In this document: positions 1 to 9,692 of the stretch, in pieces
Layout of the letters: each line of letters starts with the position of its first letter
Numbering within the stretch: position 1 is the stretch's first letter
Assembly (NCBI GenBank): GCA_963377175.1
Contig: CAUJNA010001214.1
Span: 1 to 64,000, forward strand
Direction of reading: 5' to 3'
From: Effrenium voratum
Taxonomy: Eukaryota; Sar; Dinophyceae; Suessiales; Symbiodiniaceae
DNA: 64,000 nt
Position numbers and translations under genes: made by a program
The notes under the pieces: model-generated
Seen by the model: the letters and a program-made list of their open reading frames with translations, nothing else
Databases searched by the model: none
Told to the model about the DNA's origin: nothing

Positions 1-353
1 ACTCCTGCTCTATACCAACAGCCTCCATGCCCATGCATGCATGCTTCGCCACTGCAAGTCCATCTGCGGTGAGAAGCGAGCACTGACGAAGTTGCTTCTG
101 GGCCGACATTCCCGGCAACATCAAGCAGTCCCAGCAAGGCTCGCAGAGGCCGAGCTTTTCGTATTCGATCCTTCCAGGCTCGGTCTGCCACAATCGCTCG
201 GTAGAGCCGCAGCCTGCGCAGTGTTTGTCCCGGACAGCTTCCGCCGTCCCGAGGCAGTCCTTGAGCTTATCCTGGTACATGCCGAGCAGAGGCTGCTTCA
301 GCCAGAAAGCGGGCATCCGGGCAGTCTGGGTCTGTTGCCTAATGGAAACTGAC
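1..353 (-). CDS. Partial exon, zinc-ribbon-like protein, runs off left edge
   Basis: The minus strand is open from about 353 to the window edge, about 117 codons without a stop. It contains a CxxC pair (CAGCGSTERLW), then about 20 residues later a second cluster (CEPCWDC), the spacing of a zinc ribbon. The residue mix (LKQPLLGMYQDKLKDCLG, EKLGLCEPCWDCLMLP) looks like real protein rather than shadow frame. A possible splice acceptor lies just upstream on the minus strand (around 350-360). It would be the next exon of the minus-strand gene covering 1-6.2 kb. I do not recognise a family. Exon status is inferred from the open frame and composition only. Confidence 0.45.
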
Positions 354-426
354 TTTGTGCTGAGAGTGTAGCAAGCAGCACAGATACCATGACTCATTGA
401 GACGCCTTTCCGTGCTACAGGAATTC

Positions 427-755
427 AATGCTTCTCGGCATGTCTACGCAGCAGACATGACCAACATGCACGCCCTCAATCACTGCGCAACGCTGCACTC
501 TGAGATGCGCGCCGCCGCTCCATCCACCTGAGACTTTTCACGCAAGACTGCCTAGCAAGACCCAGGTGTAGCATGACTGACTGAGATGCATGTCCGTGCG
601 GGTGGCGGCACGTGCTGACTCGATTGCTTCTCGGCATGTCTACTGAGCAGACAACCAAGGCGCACGCCCTCAACATGCGCTACACTCTGAGGCGCGTGCC
701 GCCGCTTCATCCGCCTGACAGCTTTCGCGCATGACTGCCTAGCAAGACTCAGCGA
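427..755. repeat. Imperfect tandem duplication, period about 196 bp
   Basis: A unit beginning near CTTCTCGGCATGTCTAC at 431 recurs at 627 and both copies end near GCCTAGCAAGAC (about 555 and 750). The copies differ by several substitutions and small indels, so the duplication is not recent. It lies in apparent intron sequence between minus-strand exons. Confidence 0.7.
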
Positions 756-927
756 TAGCGGTCACCCGGCGCACTTGCAGAAACAACTAAGAAAGATCAA
801 GCTGCAACGACCGGCTCCCGAGAGGAGCTTCTTTTGTTTTTCGAAAGCTTCTGCTCATGCGACAGCGCTTCGGAAACATCCGCCCGCGCCGTCGCTTCTG
901 TGCTAGACACGTCTCACTCCCAAGGCC

Positions 928-1018
928 GCGCCCCAATCATGTTGGACACTTTTCGGGCGTGTTGCTCGAGGGCCTCGGCCTGCATCTTGGCCCCCTCCCG
1001 CGCGGTCACAGGCCGTGC
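928..1018 (-). CDS. Possible small exon of the minus-strand gene
   Basis: On the minus strand a pyrimidine-rich stretch ending CTGTAG is followed at 1018 by about 30 open codons that read as alpha-helical protein (REGAKMQAEALEQHARKVSN) and end at a TGA near 928. Position, strand and the acceptor-like TAG|G support a small exon of the gene spanning 1-6.2 kb. No family is recognisable, and no donor could be chosen confidently. Confidence 0.3.
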
Positions 1019-1179
1019 CTACAGAGAAAAGCATCCAGCTCGTTGTCGAGGACTGCACTGTTCGGCTTACTTACAGCCCATTCTCGGGCACTTTTGCCCG
1101 CGGACTTGCAAGCAACATTGAAGTCAGACTGGCTGGCCAAAAATTCTAGGCACGTAAGACATCGAGCGTGCGCCGCGTA

Positions 1180-1942
1180 GAGGAACAGGTACTCCCGCTT
1201 TCTCGCCTCGCTGACGCCTGCGTGCGAACTTCGGGCAGTGCGCGTTCTCAGGACACGGAGACGCGGCCCGCTTCCGTGACGGCCGGCAGGAGCTCCGGCT
1301 ATCCGACGCGTACGCGCCGGCCACAGCATCTCCAGACCATTGGCTGGGCCCGTCAGCAGCGTCAAGATCCTCGGCGGCCCCTAGCATGTCGCGCCAGGCA
1401 AGGAAGAGGCGATGTCTTTCCAGCAAAGCACCCCACCCAGCCACGGCCTCTCTACTTGGCGTCTGCCACACGCTCGTCTCGGGCGCGGAGCAGAGCTCGT
1501 GCATGCAGCTCAGACGGTCCTCGCAAACGGCAGCCACCGTGCGCAGACGCACGCTGCGAGGGGAGTGCTGCGTTAGTTCGAGGTCCTCCATGTAGTCCAC
1601 GAAGTGCTCGCGAGCAACCGCGAGCTCCTCCGCCAAGTCTTGTCGTGGCGGCGCTGAGTCCGTGGGTGATCGCGACCGAGCGCGGGGGCGGCTAGCTGCA
1701 GGAAAGCCGCGCCACTTGAGGAACATGCCACAGCGGCGTCGAAGATCGTCACCGTCAGGGCCCCCTGTAGCCCGCGCGACGCGCTCACGCACCGCCTGTC
1801 TGACAGACTCGGTATCTACGCTCAAAGGAACATCAAAGTGCATATCCAGCCGAGTCAGGAAGTCCCGAAAGTACTTGAAGGCTATGAAGTCCAGCAGCGG
1901 TTGCGCCATGAGCGCAATGGCAAGTGCCTCCTTACGCACCAC
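1180..1942 (-). CDS. Exon of unknown minus-strand gene, Arg/Ser-rich segment
   Basis: This is an open minus-strand frame of about 250 codons from 1942. The N-terminal part is helical with mixed charge (LLDFIAFKYFRDFLTRLDMHFD). An Arg/Ser/Pro-rich linker follows (SRPRARSRSPTDSAPPRQD), then a helical segment (ELAVAREHFVDYMEDLELTQ). The frame stays open to 1124, but a GC donor after the Arg-rich stretch near 1190 would end the exon where the sequence stops looking like protein. I do not recognise the protein. It belongs with the exons at 2.7-5.1 kb by strand and order. Confidence 0.45.
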
Positions 1943-2717
1943 TGTCAGCCCCAGCGGCTCTCTGGCGAGCGCAGCTCAGACAAGTGAAGGCCCGGCAAAG
2001 AAGTAAAGTGACATCGAGGGGGCAGTGACAGCATGAGTGCACAGCATTACTGAGCTCTAGCAAGCGACCAAGCCTCAGCCTTCTGGGTCTCCTAGAATGG
2101 GTTGAGCCTCAGTCGCACAGCGACATCTGCTTCTGGGCCATGCTGAGCGCTAGCGCCCTCGAGTTGACACAAAAATCTGAGGTGCAAACGCAGGTCGACC
2201 ATTCGCCTCCGCAGCCCTTGCCACGAAGCCCTAAGTGAGACCAGCCTGAAAGGAAGCCAAAGCCAAAGCTATTTAGATGTGTGTGCGTGGGTGTTTGTCC
2301 TTTGTGTGTGTATGTGTGGCTCGGCGCTCTCTGGCTTGACTAAGGCTTGGCGCAGTATGACAAAGCTGTGATGCGGCCTAGGTCTCGCTATCCAGTCTGC
2401 GTGGCTCCTGCCGTTCGTGCGCGAGCAGACTTGGGCGCAAGCAGTCAAGTGCAATCGAGGGGGCCATGACAGCATGAAAGCACAGCGTGACAAAGCTGTA
2501 GCAAGCGATCAGGCCTGGCTCTCCTGGGTCGCCGGGCCTAAGTCGCACAGCAAATCGCGCTCGCGCTGACAGCCTGAGGCGCGCAAGCAGCGCGTGCGCA
2601 ACTGCTTTCGCGAGAGCGCTGCCTATGTCTGTGCCGCGCAGGGGCGGACTGGCTCGCGCGTCGGAAACGCCCGCCAGCACAAGCCAGTCCATCCCAACTC
2701 CGTGCTGCCATCGCGAG
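1943..2717. other. Non-coding spacer or intron with TG-rich tract
   Basis: I see no convincing coding frame here. A TG-rich simple tract lies at about 2278-2320. The rest looks like intron or spacer between the minus-strand exons on either side. Confidence 0.5.
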
Positions 2718-3690
2718 TCATCGCGAAGCCGCAGAGGCAGGGTCGGCAAGTCTTCTCAAGGCAATGTAGCTGGAGACCCACATCCATCTCACGGAGGTCG
2801 CAGCCACCACAGTGCCCGCCAAAGACTCCATCTCTGCGTCAGAGAGCTGCACGCCATAGAACCGAAGCTGGTGCGAAAAGTGGTTCTGCCGCTCCTCAGT
2901 GGTGGAGTGTTGGCCAAGCTGACAAAAATGCGGACGCATCCACGCCAACATTGCCAGGAACACGTCTATGATGAACTCCGAGCGAAGGCCGTAGCAGTCC
3001 GGCTCTGAACGGAACCAGTCCGCGCGCATGAGCTCGCAAAGCTTCATGCCAAACTTGAAGGCGCCATCGTAGCCTTTCTGCCACATAGGATTCGCGCCTG
3101 CTTGGGTCGACGCGAGCTCGTTCTCCTGCGCACTCCAGCAAAGGCGATCCAGTGGCAAGAGGTTGTGCAGCGCCCGCAGCATGTCCTGCGACGGAGCAAT
3201 CTGTGCGAAACAACCATGAACGCCGAAGAATCCCCTACACACCAAGCTGCATGCGCAGTCCTGAACCACCTTGAGCACGAATGGTGGGACATCTTCGTAT
3301 CCACGTCGAACCTTGCGCTTCCGCTCATCCGACTTGCGCGCCTGGTATGGCAGCGCGCCATCTATTTCTCTTTGCTCTCTGGTGACCGCTTCGGGCTGCA
3401 GCCGCTCGCTCGGGGACTGAAAAAATCCCGCTTGATCTGGACGAACAGTAAACTCTTCCTGGAGGCGCCCCAGGGACTCGTCCATCTCCTTCGTGGACCA
3501 AGTCGCCAAGCAAGTGCGGGCGCAGTAGGACTGCACGTAGTGCTGGCAAGTCGCCGGCCAAGCAGCGTCAGCCAGTGACACCCAGACTGACACAGCGAGC
3601 TTGCCTTCCACGTGGCACACCTCCCGCGCATGAATCGCCGCTGCAGTTGGCGCTGCGTCTTCCTGGGCGTGGTCCTGACAAATCATTGGA
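2718..3690 (-). CDS. Exon of unknown minus-strand gene, Cys/His-rich start
   Basis: This is a long open minus-strand frame. Its start, near 3690, is rich in Cys and His (CQDHAQEDAAP, HAREVCHVEGK, CQHYVQSYCARTC), suggesting metal binding. It continues as helical, Trp/Phe-rich sequence (KFGMKLCELMRADWF, FIIDVFLAMLAWMRPHFC). The upstream frame (3690-4011) leads into it only if one base is gained or lost near 3680-3700: both frames code for plausible protein up to that point, and no intron fits. I take this as a frameshift in one gene. The family is not recognised. Confidence 0.45.
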
Positions 3691-4011
3691 GTCCTGCACC
3701 TCGCTGCAGAACGACAAGAACTCCAACGGCGCAGCGAGCCACTTGACACGAAGTCGGTTTGGCTTTGGGCACTGCTCAACTTGCGCCAGGCCCCTCATCA
3801 CTGTCTCCTTGACTCGAAGCTTGACAGCCAGTAGTGGGCTTCGTGCCAAGAGTTTTTGGCAGAAGGTCTCGCCCCATGTATTCATGCGGCAAGGGGGACG
3901 GGGCGCTGTGGGAGCTTCAACTGTCGCGGGTGGTCGCGAAGGTGCCGAAGATGGACTAGGTCGGTAGGCTGCCACAAGGGCGTCGAAGCGGGTCTGCAGC
4001 TCCCGCATCAC
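3690..4011 (-). CDS. Exon segment joined by frameshift to the 2.7-3.7 kb exon
   Basis: This open minus-strand frame encodes a helical start (VMRELQTRFDALVAAYRP), a Pro/Ala-rich linker, then FCQKLLARSPLLAVKLRVKE and LEFLSFCSEVQDSN. At that point the protein-like reading moves to the next frame and continues in the segment ending at 2718. Upstream, a possible acceptor (CAG before CAGCAAGCT) separates it from the segment ending near 3990. It is probably part of the same gene as the kinase-like exon. Confidence 0.4.
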
Positions 4012-4267
4012 GGCAAGAGCTTGCTGCTGACTGAGCCTGGGGACATGGTCTCAACAGTTCAAATGAGCAACCTGGTGCGCGACACGACAGCTTCAAATTA
4101 TAGACAAGGAACTTGGTCGTCCACTTCAGCTCAGACTCGTTGGAAAACACCGCGCTGAAGATCTGAACGACTTCTTGCAGTGGCACCCTCCAGCTTTGGT
4201 CCACGTGAGCCGCGTAGCTACTGCGCGGATCCAGCAGCGCTGACAAGTGGGTCACGGACCGGAGCAT
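3990..4267 (-). pseudogene. In-frame continuation of the kinase-like protein beyond a TAG
   Basis: This segment is in the same frame as the kinase-like exon at 4268-5112 and is separated from it only by one TAG codon at 4271-4273 on the minus strand. It reads as protein (VTHLSALLDPRSSYAAHVDQ, VPLQEVVQIFSAVFSNESEL) on the far side of the stop. No intron can be placed in so small a gap. A nonsense mutation in an older longer ORF is the simplest reading. A true C-terminus at 4271 followed by a separate exon is less likely because the frame is kept. Confidence 0.4.
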
Positions 4268-4273
4268 GACCTA

Positions 4274-5112
4274 GCACAAGTTTGAGCCCTCCGGCTGGTT
4301 GGCGTGGTGAATCGACGACTTCTGAAAAGGGTCAATGTCGATGAGGACCCAGCGGTCATCCGGGCACACGGACCCAAGCGTGGAAGCTTCGGAAAAGTCC
4401 GCTCGCCTCTCCGCTTGAGCGCCGATAGCCCATGCCTCCGACAGTCGAGTGCCAAAGTTGTCCAGCTTCGCGTCCCCCGGCGTGAAGCCCCGCAGAAACG
4501 ACTCCAAAACAGTACGAGCCAATCCCAGCTGCATCTTCAAGTGAAGTCGAAGCAGCGTGGAAGACTCCAAAACAGTACGAGCCAATCCCAGCTGCATCTT
4601 CAAGTGAAGTCGAAGCAGCGTGGAAGCGCAGGCTTGCATCCACTGCTGGCGGGCCACGGTCTCACTGACCTCGCACGCGCGCTCGGCGATGGTGACAGAA
4701 CCAACGTCTGTTGCCGGCGTGCGTGCGGAGCCTCGAAGAGTACGCGACCAGTCGCCGTCCAAGAAAACTCCCCCAAAGTAGGCGACCATGAGGTCATGGC
4801 AGGTAGAGGCTTGGTCGAACACCTCTGGCTCCTTCAAGCAATGATGCGGCCAGCTTTGCTTGGCCGCGCCAACCTTGAAGGTGAACTTGAGAGCCAGGGG
4901 ATACTTCTTGCACACCATAACCCTCTTGAAGGCGCCCTCGCCAACAAAGCAGACCTCATCCTCCAGAGCAATGCGGCCAGTGCTCGAGGCAAAAGTCATC
5001 TTGACTACGCCAGACAGGGGCATGCGGTTCTGGGTGGACTCCTTCTCCCGCACCTCCATCTCGAAGCTCTCGAGTTTCTTAGAGATCAAACGGGAGAGCA
5101 CCTCCATTTTGT
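4274..5112 (-). CDS. Protein-kinase-like domain protein with 21-residue internal duplication
   Basis: The reading frame likely enters at a CAG acceptor near 5117 and passes an ATG at 5110 (MEVLSRLISKKLESFEMEV). Kinase hallmarks appear in order: a glycine-loop-like VGEGAFKRV, a YPLALKF stretch carrying the candidate ATP-binding Lys, a DxKxxN catalytic-loop match in GDAKLDNFG, and LIDIDPF in the place of DFG. The HRD His/Arg are not present, so this is a divergent or atypical kinase. A 63-bp tandem duplication repeats 21 residues (STLLRLHLKMQLGLARTVLE plus one) just before the catalytic loop, which would disturb the fold. A related fragment lies on the minus strand near 35.8-36.0 kb. Activity is not shown by the sequence. 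Confidence 0.5.
4500..4625. repeat. Exact 63-bp tandem duplication within kinase-like exon
   Basis: Two adjacent copies (4500-4562 and 4563-4625) are identical as far as I can read. The 63-bp length keeps the frame and adds exactly 21 residues to the encoded protein. Identity implies a recent event. Confidence 0.85.
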
Positions 5113-5636
5113 GAAGCTGAAAAGGAGGAGGAAGCAGATCCACAAACAAAACAAAGCAAAATAGCTTGAGCAAAAAAACAACCTGGTCATAGACGCACTT
5201 CCCCAGCTTCATGCGGCCATCTCTACCCCTCCAAGCCTAGCGCGCAATATGTGACAGGGATGCCACACTTGAGTCAAAGCGAGACACCTCCCGTGCTTGC
5301 GACCATCGCAGAGTGCAGGGCCGGAGCATCTAAGGCCCGCGCGTGGACATAGCAGAGGCCGCGGCTCCTGACACGACTCAGCGAGCGTGCGGCATAAGGA
5401 CCGGAGTATCTGAGGCCAACGCGTGGATAGGGCAGAGGCCGCAGCTCCTGACACGCTCTGCAGCGGACATGCGGCGCAAGGTAACCACTGCGGCTTGCCT
5501 GACTTCTGCTGATCACCGGCACTTTTCAGCTCGCGCGCTACGCGATGCGCTTCAAAAATGCACCGCCGACTTGGTCGCTCCGGAAACATCCGCTGGCGAC
5601 CAAGCCGGTGGGAGAGCAAACGCGCCTGCGAGCTAC

Positions 5637-5765
5637 ATGGCTTGCTGGCAGTCAGCGGCCAGTGCATATAGGAGCTCGCCGGTGGAGTCGAAAGCTTCTC
5701 TTTCCAAGTGGGAGTAGAAGCGGAAATAGCCCTCGCCAATGTTCTGCAGCTGGTCGTTGACCTTG
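5637..5765 (-). CDS. Possible exon upstream of the kinase-like exon
   Basis: On the minus strand, after an AAG|G acceptor-like site, about 42 codons read as good protein (VNDQLQNIGEGYFRFYSHLE, then EAFDSTGELLYALAADCQQA) before a TAG near 5637. Strand and position suggest an upstream exon of the kinase-like gene. The donor is uncertain. Confidence 0.35.
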
Positions 5766-6029
5766 CGCGCTTGCTCGCTCGAAACAACGATCGCGCGCCA
5801 TGCTCGAGACCTTCTACCCTAAAAAAAAAAAGCTATGCAGTCCAGAGGCGAAGTAATGGCACACGCCAAGACTCGTGAAGGAGATCTCGTGGATGCGCGC
5901 CTGCTTCGGGTCAGCGTCCGGCTCCAAGTCGCTCTGCTGGCACCGCAGCAAAGCCTCATTGCGCAAGGTTACGAATTAGCTAGGCGAGAAGTGGGCACGC
6001 GCAAAAGAACGATGTGCCGCGCGCGCGCC

Positions 6030-6195
6030 GCGTGGCCTCCACGGGCGTCGGCTTGAGCCCCCATCTGCCGCCCCAGTGAGGCATCACCTTCTCCCCGCTC
6101 ACGAAGATCTTGTCGGCATCCTCCGGAGTAAGCCCAACCCACAGAGTGAGGCCGGAGTACGCGGGCTGCTTCGAGGCGTCCGACATGGCTGAGCA
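6030..6195 (-). CDS. Possible exon, minus-strand gene
   Basis: A minus-strand frame follows an acceptor-like CTCAG and reads as compact protein (SDASKQPAYSGLTLWVGLTP, EDADKIFVSGEKVMPHWGGR). A GC donor after GTGGAG near 6030 would end it in phase 0. Degenerate copies of its acceptor region recur at about 6.57, 6.88 and 7.13 kb, showing that intron and exon-edge sequence was duplicated. Family unknown. Confidence 0.35.
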
Positions 6196-6472
6196 AGCTG
6201 GGCAAAAAAACTCGTGCTTTCCACTCAGAAGCTTCGAAGCATGTCCAAATGACGTGCGCATGCCCAACCATGCACGCCCAGCACGTCAAGAAACAAATGC
6301 CGCCCAGACCCCCCGCCTTTCGAGTCCACGACCTCGGACCAATGCACAGAACCCAGAGCACGGGAAATGCTCTGCAGGTAACTACATGTCTAAGAGACTC
6401 AAAGCTGAATGGTCCACTCTCAGCAGCCGCCTAAGGCCCCCGCGTGGATACGTGAGAGCCCAAGGTCCTGAC

Positions 6473-7490
6473 ATGTCCTGACCTTTGTGACAACAGCGTG
6501 TCTTGGCCAGCATGGCGCAAGCAACAGGTAACTTACTCTATAAAACAAAAACTGCGAGGTGCCCTCTGAGGCGTCCGACGTGGCTGAGCGAGCTGGAAAA
6601 GACTCGCGCTTTCGACCCAAGCGCTTCGAAGCGCTTTCAAATGACGCACATGCGCATACCCCACCACGCACGCCCAGCAAGTCAAGAAACACATGGCACC
6701 GAGATCCCTGCTTTTCGAGTCTGCGACCTCAAGGGTCCCATGCAGAGAACCAGAGCGCAGGAAATGCTCTGCAGCTAGGTCCTGATATTTGTGACAACAG
6801 CGTGTCTTCGCCAGCATGGCGCAAGCAACAAGTAACTTACTCTATATGCCCAAGGAAAAGCTGCAAGGTGCCCTCTGAGGTGTCCGACATGGCTGAGCGC
6901 CCCACGCGCAGAACCAGAGCACGGGAAATGTTCTGCAGCTAACTACATGCGTGAAAGACACACAAAGCTGAATGGTGCACTCTCAGCAACTGTCTAAGGC
7001 CCGCGCGTGGATACGTGAGAGCCCAAGGTCCTGACATTTGTGACAGCAGCGTGTCTTCGCCAGCACGGCGCGGATAACAAGTAACTTACTTTATATGCCC
7101 AAGGAAAAAACTGCAAGGCGCCCTCTGAGGTGTCCGACGTGCCTTGAGCAAGCTGGGAAAAACTCGGGCTTTCGAGCCAAGAGGTTCGAAGCGCTTCCAA
7201 ATGACGTGCGTGCGCATACCCAGCCACGCACGCCCAGCAAGTCAAGAAACAAACGGCGCCGAGACCCCTGCTTTTCGAGTCTGCGAGCTCGCGTGTCCCA
7301 CACAGAGAACCAGAGCATAGGAAATGCTCTGCTCTTAACTCGATGCGGAAAAGACCTGAAGGCGAAAACTGTCTAAGCTCCGCGCTTGGATAGGTGAGTG
7401 CCCAAGGTCCTGAAATTTCTGACAGCAGCGCGTCTTGAGCAGCATGGCGCAAGTGACAGGTAACTAACTGCATATGCCCAAGGGAAAAGG
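6473..7490. repeat. Degenerate tandem array, four copies of a 250-380 bp unit
   Basis: The landmark CCTGAcaTTTGTGACAgCAGCG followed by a GTAACTtACT stretch recurs at about 6475, 6781, 7031 and 7410. Between landmarks the copies share CCCTCTGAGG(T/C)GTCCGAC and GCCCAGCAAGTCAAGAAACA. Spacing varies, so units have been lengthened or trimmed. The array looks like repeated intron or exon-edge sequence of the neighbouring minus-strand gene. Confidence 0.7.
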
Positions 7491-7935
7491 CGCCCTCTGA
7501 GCAAGCGCCCAAGGCTCGCGCGCCAGCAGGTCAGAGCCCCGGCGCCCGGGCGCAAAGCGTTTGTAGCAGCATTGCGACAAAGCAAGACGAAAACATAAAA
7601 CAGCCATAAATAACATGTGCCACATGTCCAGGTGCTTGAGAGCCCCGCCGCGCGTCAAGCCGGAAAATAGGTACTGCTCTGCAGCTAGCTCTACGCGGCA
7701 AAGGGCGAGAATAGCAGCGAGATGAGTGCATCAACTGTGCTTCGGATTGCTCCGCGCTAGCTTGAGCCAACCACCAGGCGCGTGGCGCGGAAGGCGAGGC
7801 GGGGGAGAACCAACACCTGAGGCACCGTGGAGACACCACCACCACCTGGGCGAAGCGAAACTGGAGCGAAGCTCCTGGACATGCAGGCAACTTACATAGC
7901 GAGGTCTCAATGCAAATGCAGAAGTGTGGCACGGA

Positions 7936-8660
7936 GGTTGTTCAATCTGCTGATGTTGTCCGGCTTCACTCGGCTTCCCTTGGCTTCCCTCGGCTTCACT
8001 CAAGTGCAACAGCGCTCAATGAGCACACATGCTCAAGCATGTCATGTAGGTTGTTCAATCTGCTGGTGTTGTCCGGCTTCACTCGGCTTCCCTTGGCTTC
8101 ACTCGAGTGCAACAGCGTGCAGGCAACACAAATGCTCACGCGTGTCATGTAGGTTGTTCAATCTGCTGACGTTGTCCGGCTTCACTCGGCTTCCCTCGGC
8201 TTCACTCAAGTGCAACAGCGTGCAATGAGCACAAAAGCTCAAGCATGTCATGTAGGTTGTTCAATCTGCTGACGTTGTCCGGCTTCACTCGGCTTCCCTT
8301 GGCTTCCCTTGGCTTCACTCAAGTGCAACAGCGTGCAGGCAACACAACTGCTCAAGGTGCTGATGCGAGTTGTTCAATCTGCTGATGTTGTCCGGCTTCA
8401 CTCGGCTTCCCTCGAAGAGCAAAACGTGGAGTCAGTGCAAGCGCTCAAGCATGTCACGCAGGTTGCTCAATCTGCTGATGTTGTCTGGCAGCAGCGAGGA
8501 AGATCGCAAAGCGCATGTTGAAAGATATGGCGGCTACATGCTGCGCGCGAAGCTGTGCGTGGCGCGGTGCGTCACACTGCGCGCGGTGCTGCGCATGATG
8601 TGGCACATGATGCTGCGCGCGAGGCTGGTTCAATCTGCTGATGTTGTCCGGCTTCACTCG
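7936..8660. repeat. Minisatellite, 103-113 bp units
   Basis: Units starting GGTTGTTCAATCTGCTGA begin at about 7936, 8049, 8152, 8255, 8368 and 8460, with a remnant near 8627. Inside each unit the short motif GGCTTC(A/C)CT is itself repeated two to four times, which explains the length differences. No coding function is seen. Confidence 0.85.
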
Positions 8661-8870
8661 GCTTCCCTCGAAGAGCAAAACATGGAGACAGCGCAAGCGC
8701 TCAATCTGCTGATGTTGTCTGGCAGAGGAAGATCGCGAAACGCGTGTTGCAAGATGTGGCGGCTGCGTGCTGCGCGCGAAGCTGTGCGTGGCGCGGTGCG
8801 TGACGCTGCGCGCGATGCTGCGCATGATGCGCCACGTGCTGCTGCGCGTGAGACTGCGCGTGGTGTTCGC
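8535..8870. repeat. GC-rich duplicated segment
   Basis: A segment rich in GCTGCGCGCGAAGCTGTGCG recurs at about 8538 and 8768 with few differences, each followed by alternating GCGC runs. It sits between remnants of the 103-113 bp minisatellite, so both repeats were probably copied together. Confidence 0.65.
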
Positions 8871-9064
8871 CAGTGCTGGCGGTGTCGTTCGTGTGCGTTT
8901 GTGGCGCTGGCTGCTGGCTCTGCCGGAGTTGTGCGCCCGCATACAAGCAAAAGCCCAGACTGCTCGCGACTCACTCGCATTGTTCTTGCTCGTCGCATGC
9001 GCCCGCTCGTTGCGCTCAGCAACAAGCCGGGCATCACTACCTGAGCTACTCATGAGCTATGCTA

Positions 9065-9692
9065 CCCGGAGGACTCACAAAGAATCACGCGTGCCGCCGC
9101 GGAGACTGGAAGTGCCAAGGTCGTCCTTGAAGTCGCCGGAATCCGACCACCAAGATGCTCGTCCTCCCACGTCTATGTCGCGCCAGACTGGGATCGCTCG
9201 CGCGTCGGAAACATCCGCCAGCGCGAGCCAACCCAGATGACACGACTATAGCTGTCTGCAGTGCTGAGCCATCTTGATGACGAACGGTGTGGCAGCCCAG
9301 GCTGCGTGTCACGCACGAAGCTTTTGCCGGACTCGCCGCTCAAAAGCGCCAGAGGGGAAGAGATCGGACACGAACTCGCCCGGAGGACTCACAAAGAATC
9401 ACGCGTGCCGCCGCGGAGACTGGAAGTGCCAAGGTCGTCCTTGAAGTCGCCGGAATCCGACCACCAAGATGCTCGTCCTCCCACGTCTATGTCGCGCCAG
9501 ACTGGGATCGCTCGCGCGTCGGAAACATCCGCCAGCGCGAGCCAACCCAGATGACACGACTATAGCTGTCTGCAGTGCTGAGCCATCTTGATGACGAACG
9601 GTGTGGTAGCCCAGGCTGCGTGTCACGCACGAAGCTTTTGCCGGACTCGCCGCTCAAAAGCGCCAGAGGGGAAGAGATCGGACACGAACTCG
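9065..9692. repeat. 314-bp tandem duplication copying the helicase 3' end
   Basis: Copy one is 9065-9378 and copy two 9379-9692. I find one substitution near 9287/9601, so this is recent. On the minus strand the unit contains about the last 24 codons of the helicase ORF plus its stop and downstream DNA. The copy farther from the gene is therefore a detached coding tail. Confidence 0.9.

Noticed and set aside
834..1695. Overlapping plus-strand frames of 95-175 codons
   Set aside because: They lie opposite better minus-strand frames, are Arg/Ser/Pro-rich shadow text of GC-rich DNA, and show no motif.
9065..9692. LTR pair or terminal repeats of an element
   Set aside because: The two 314-bp copies are directly adjacent and overlap coding sequence, so they are a simple tandem duplication.
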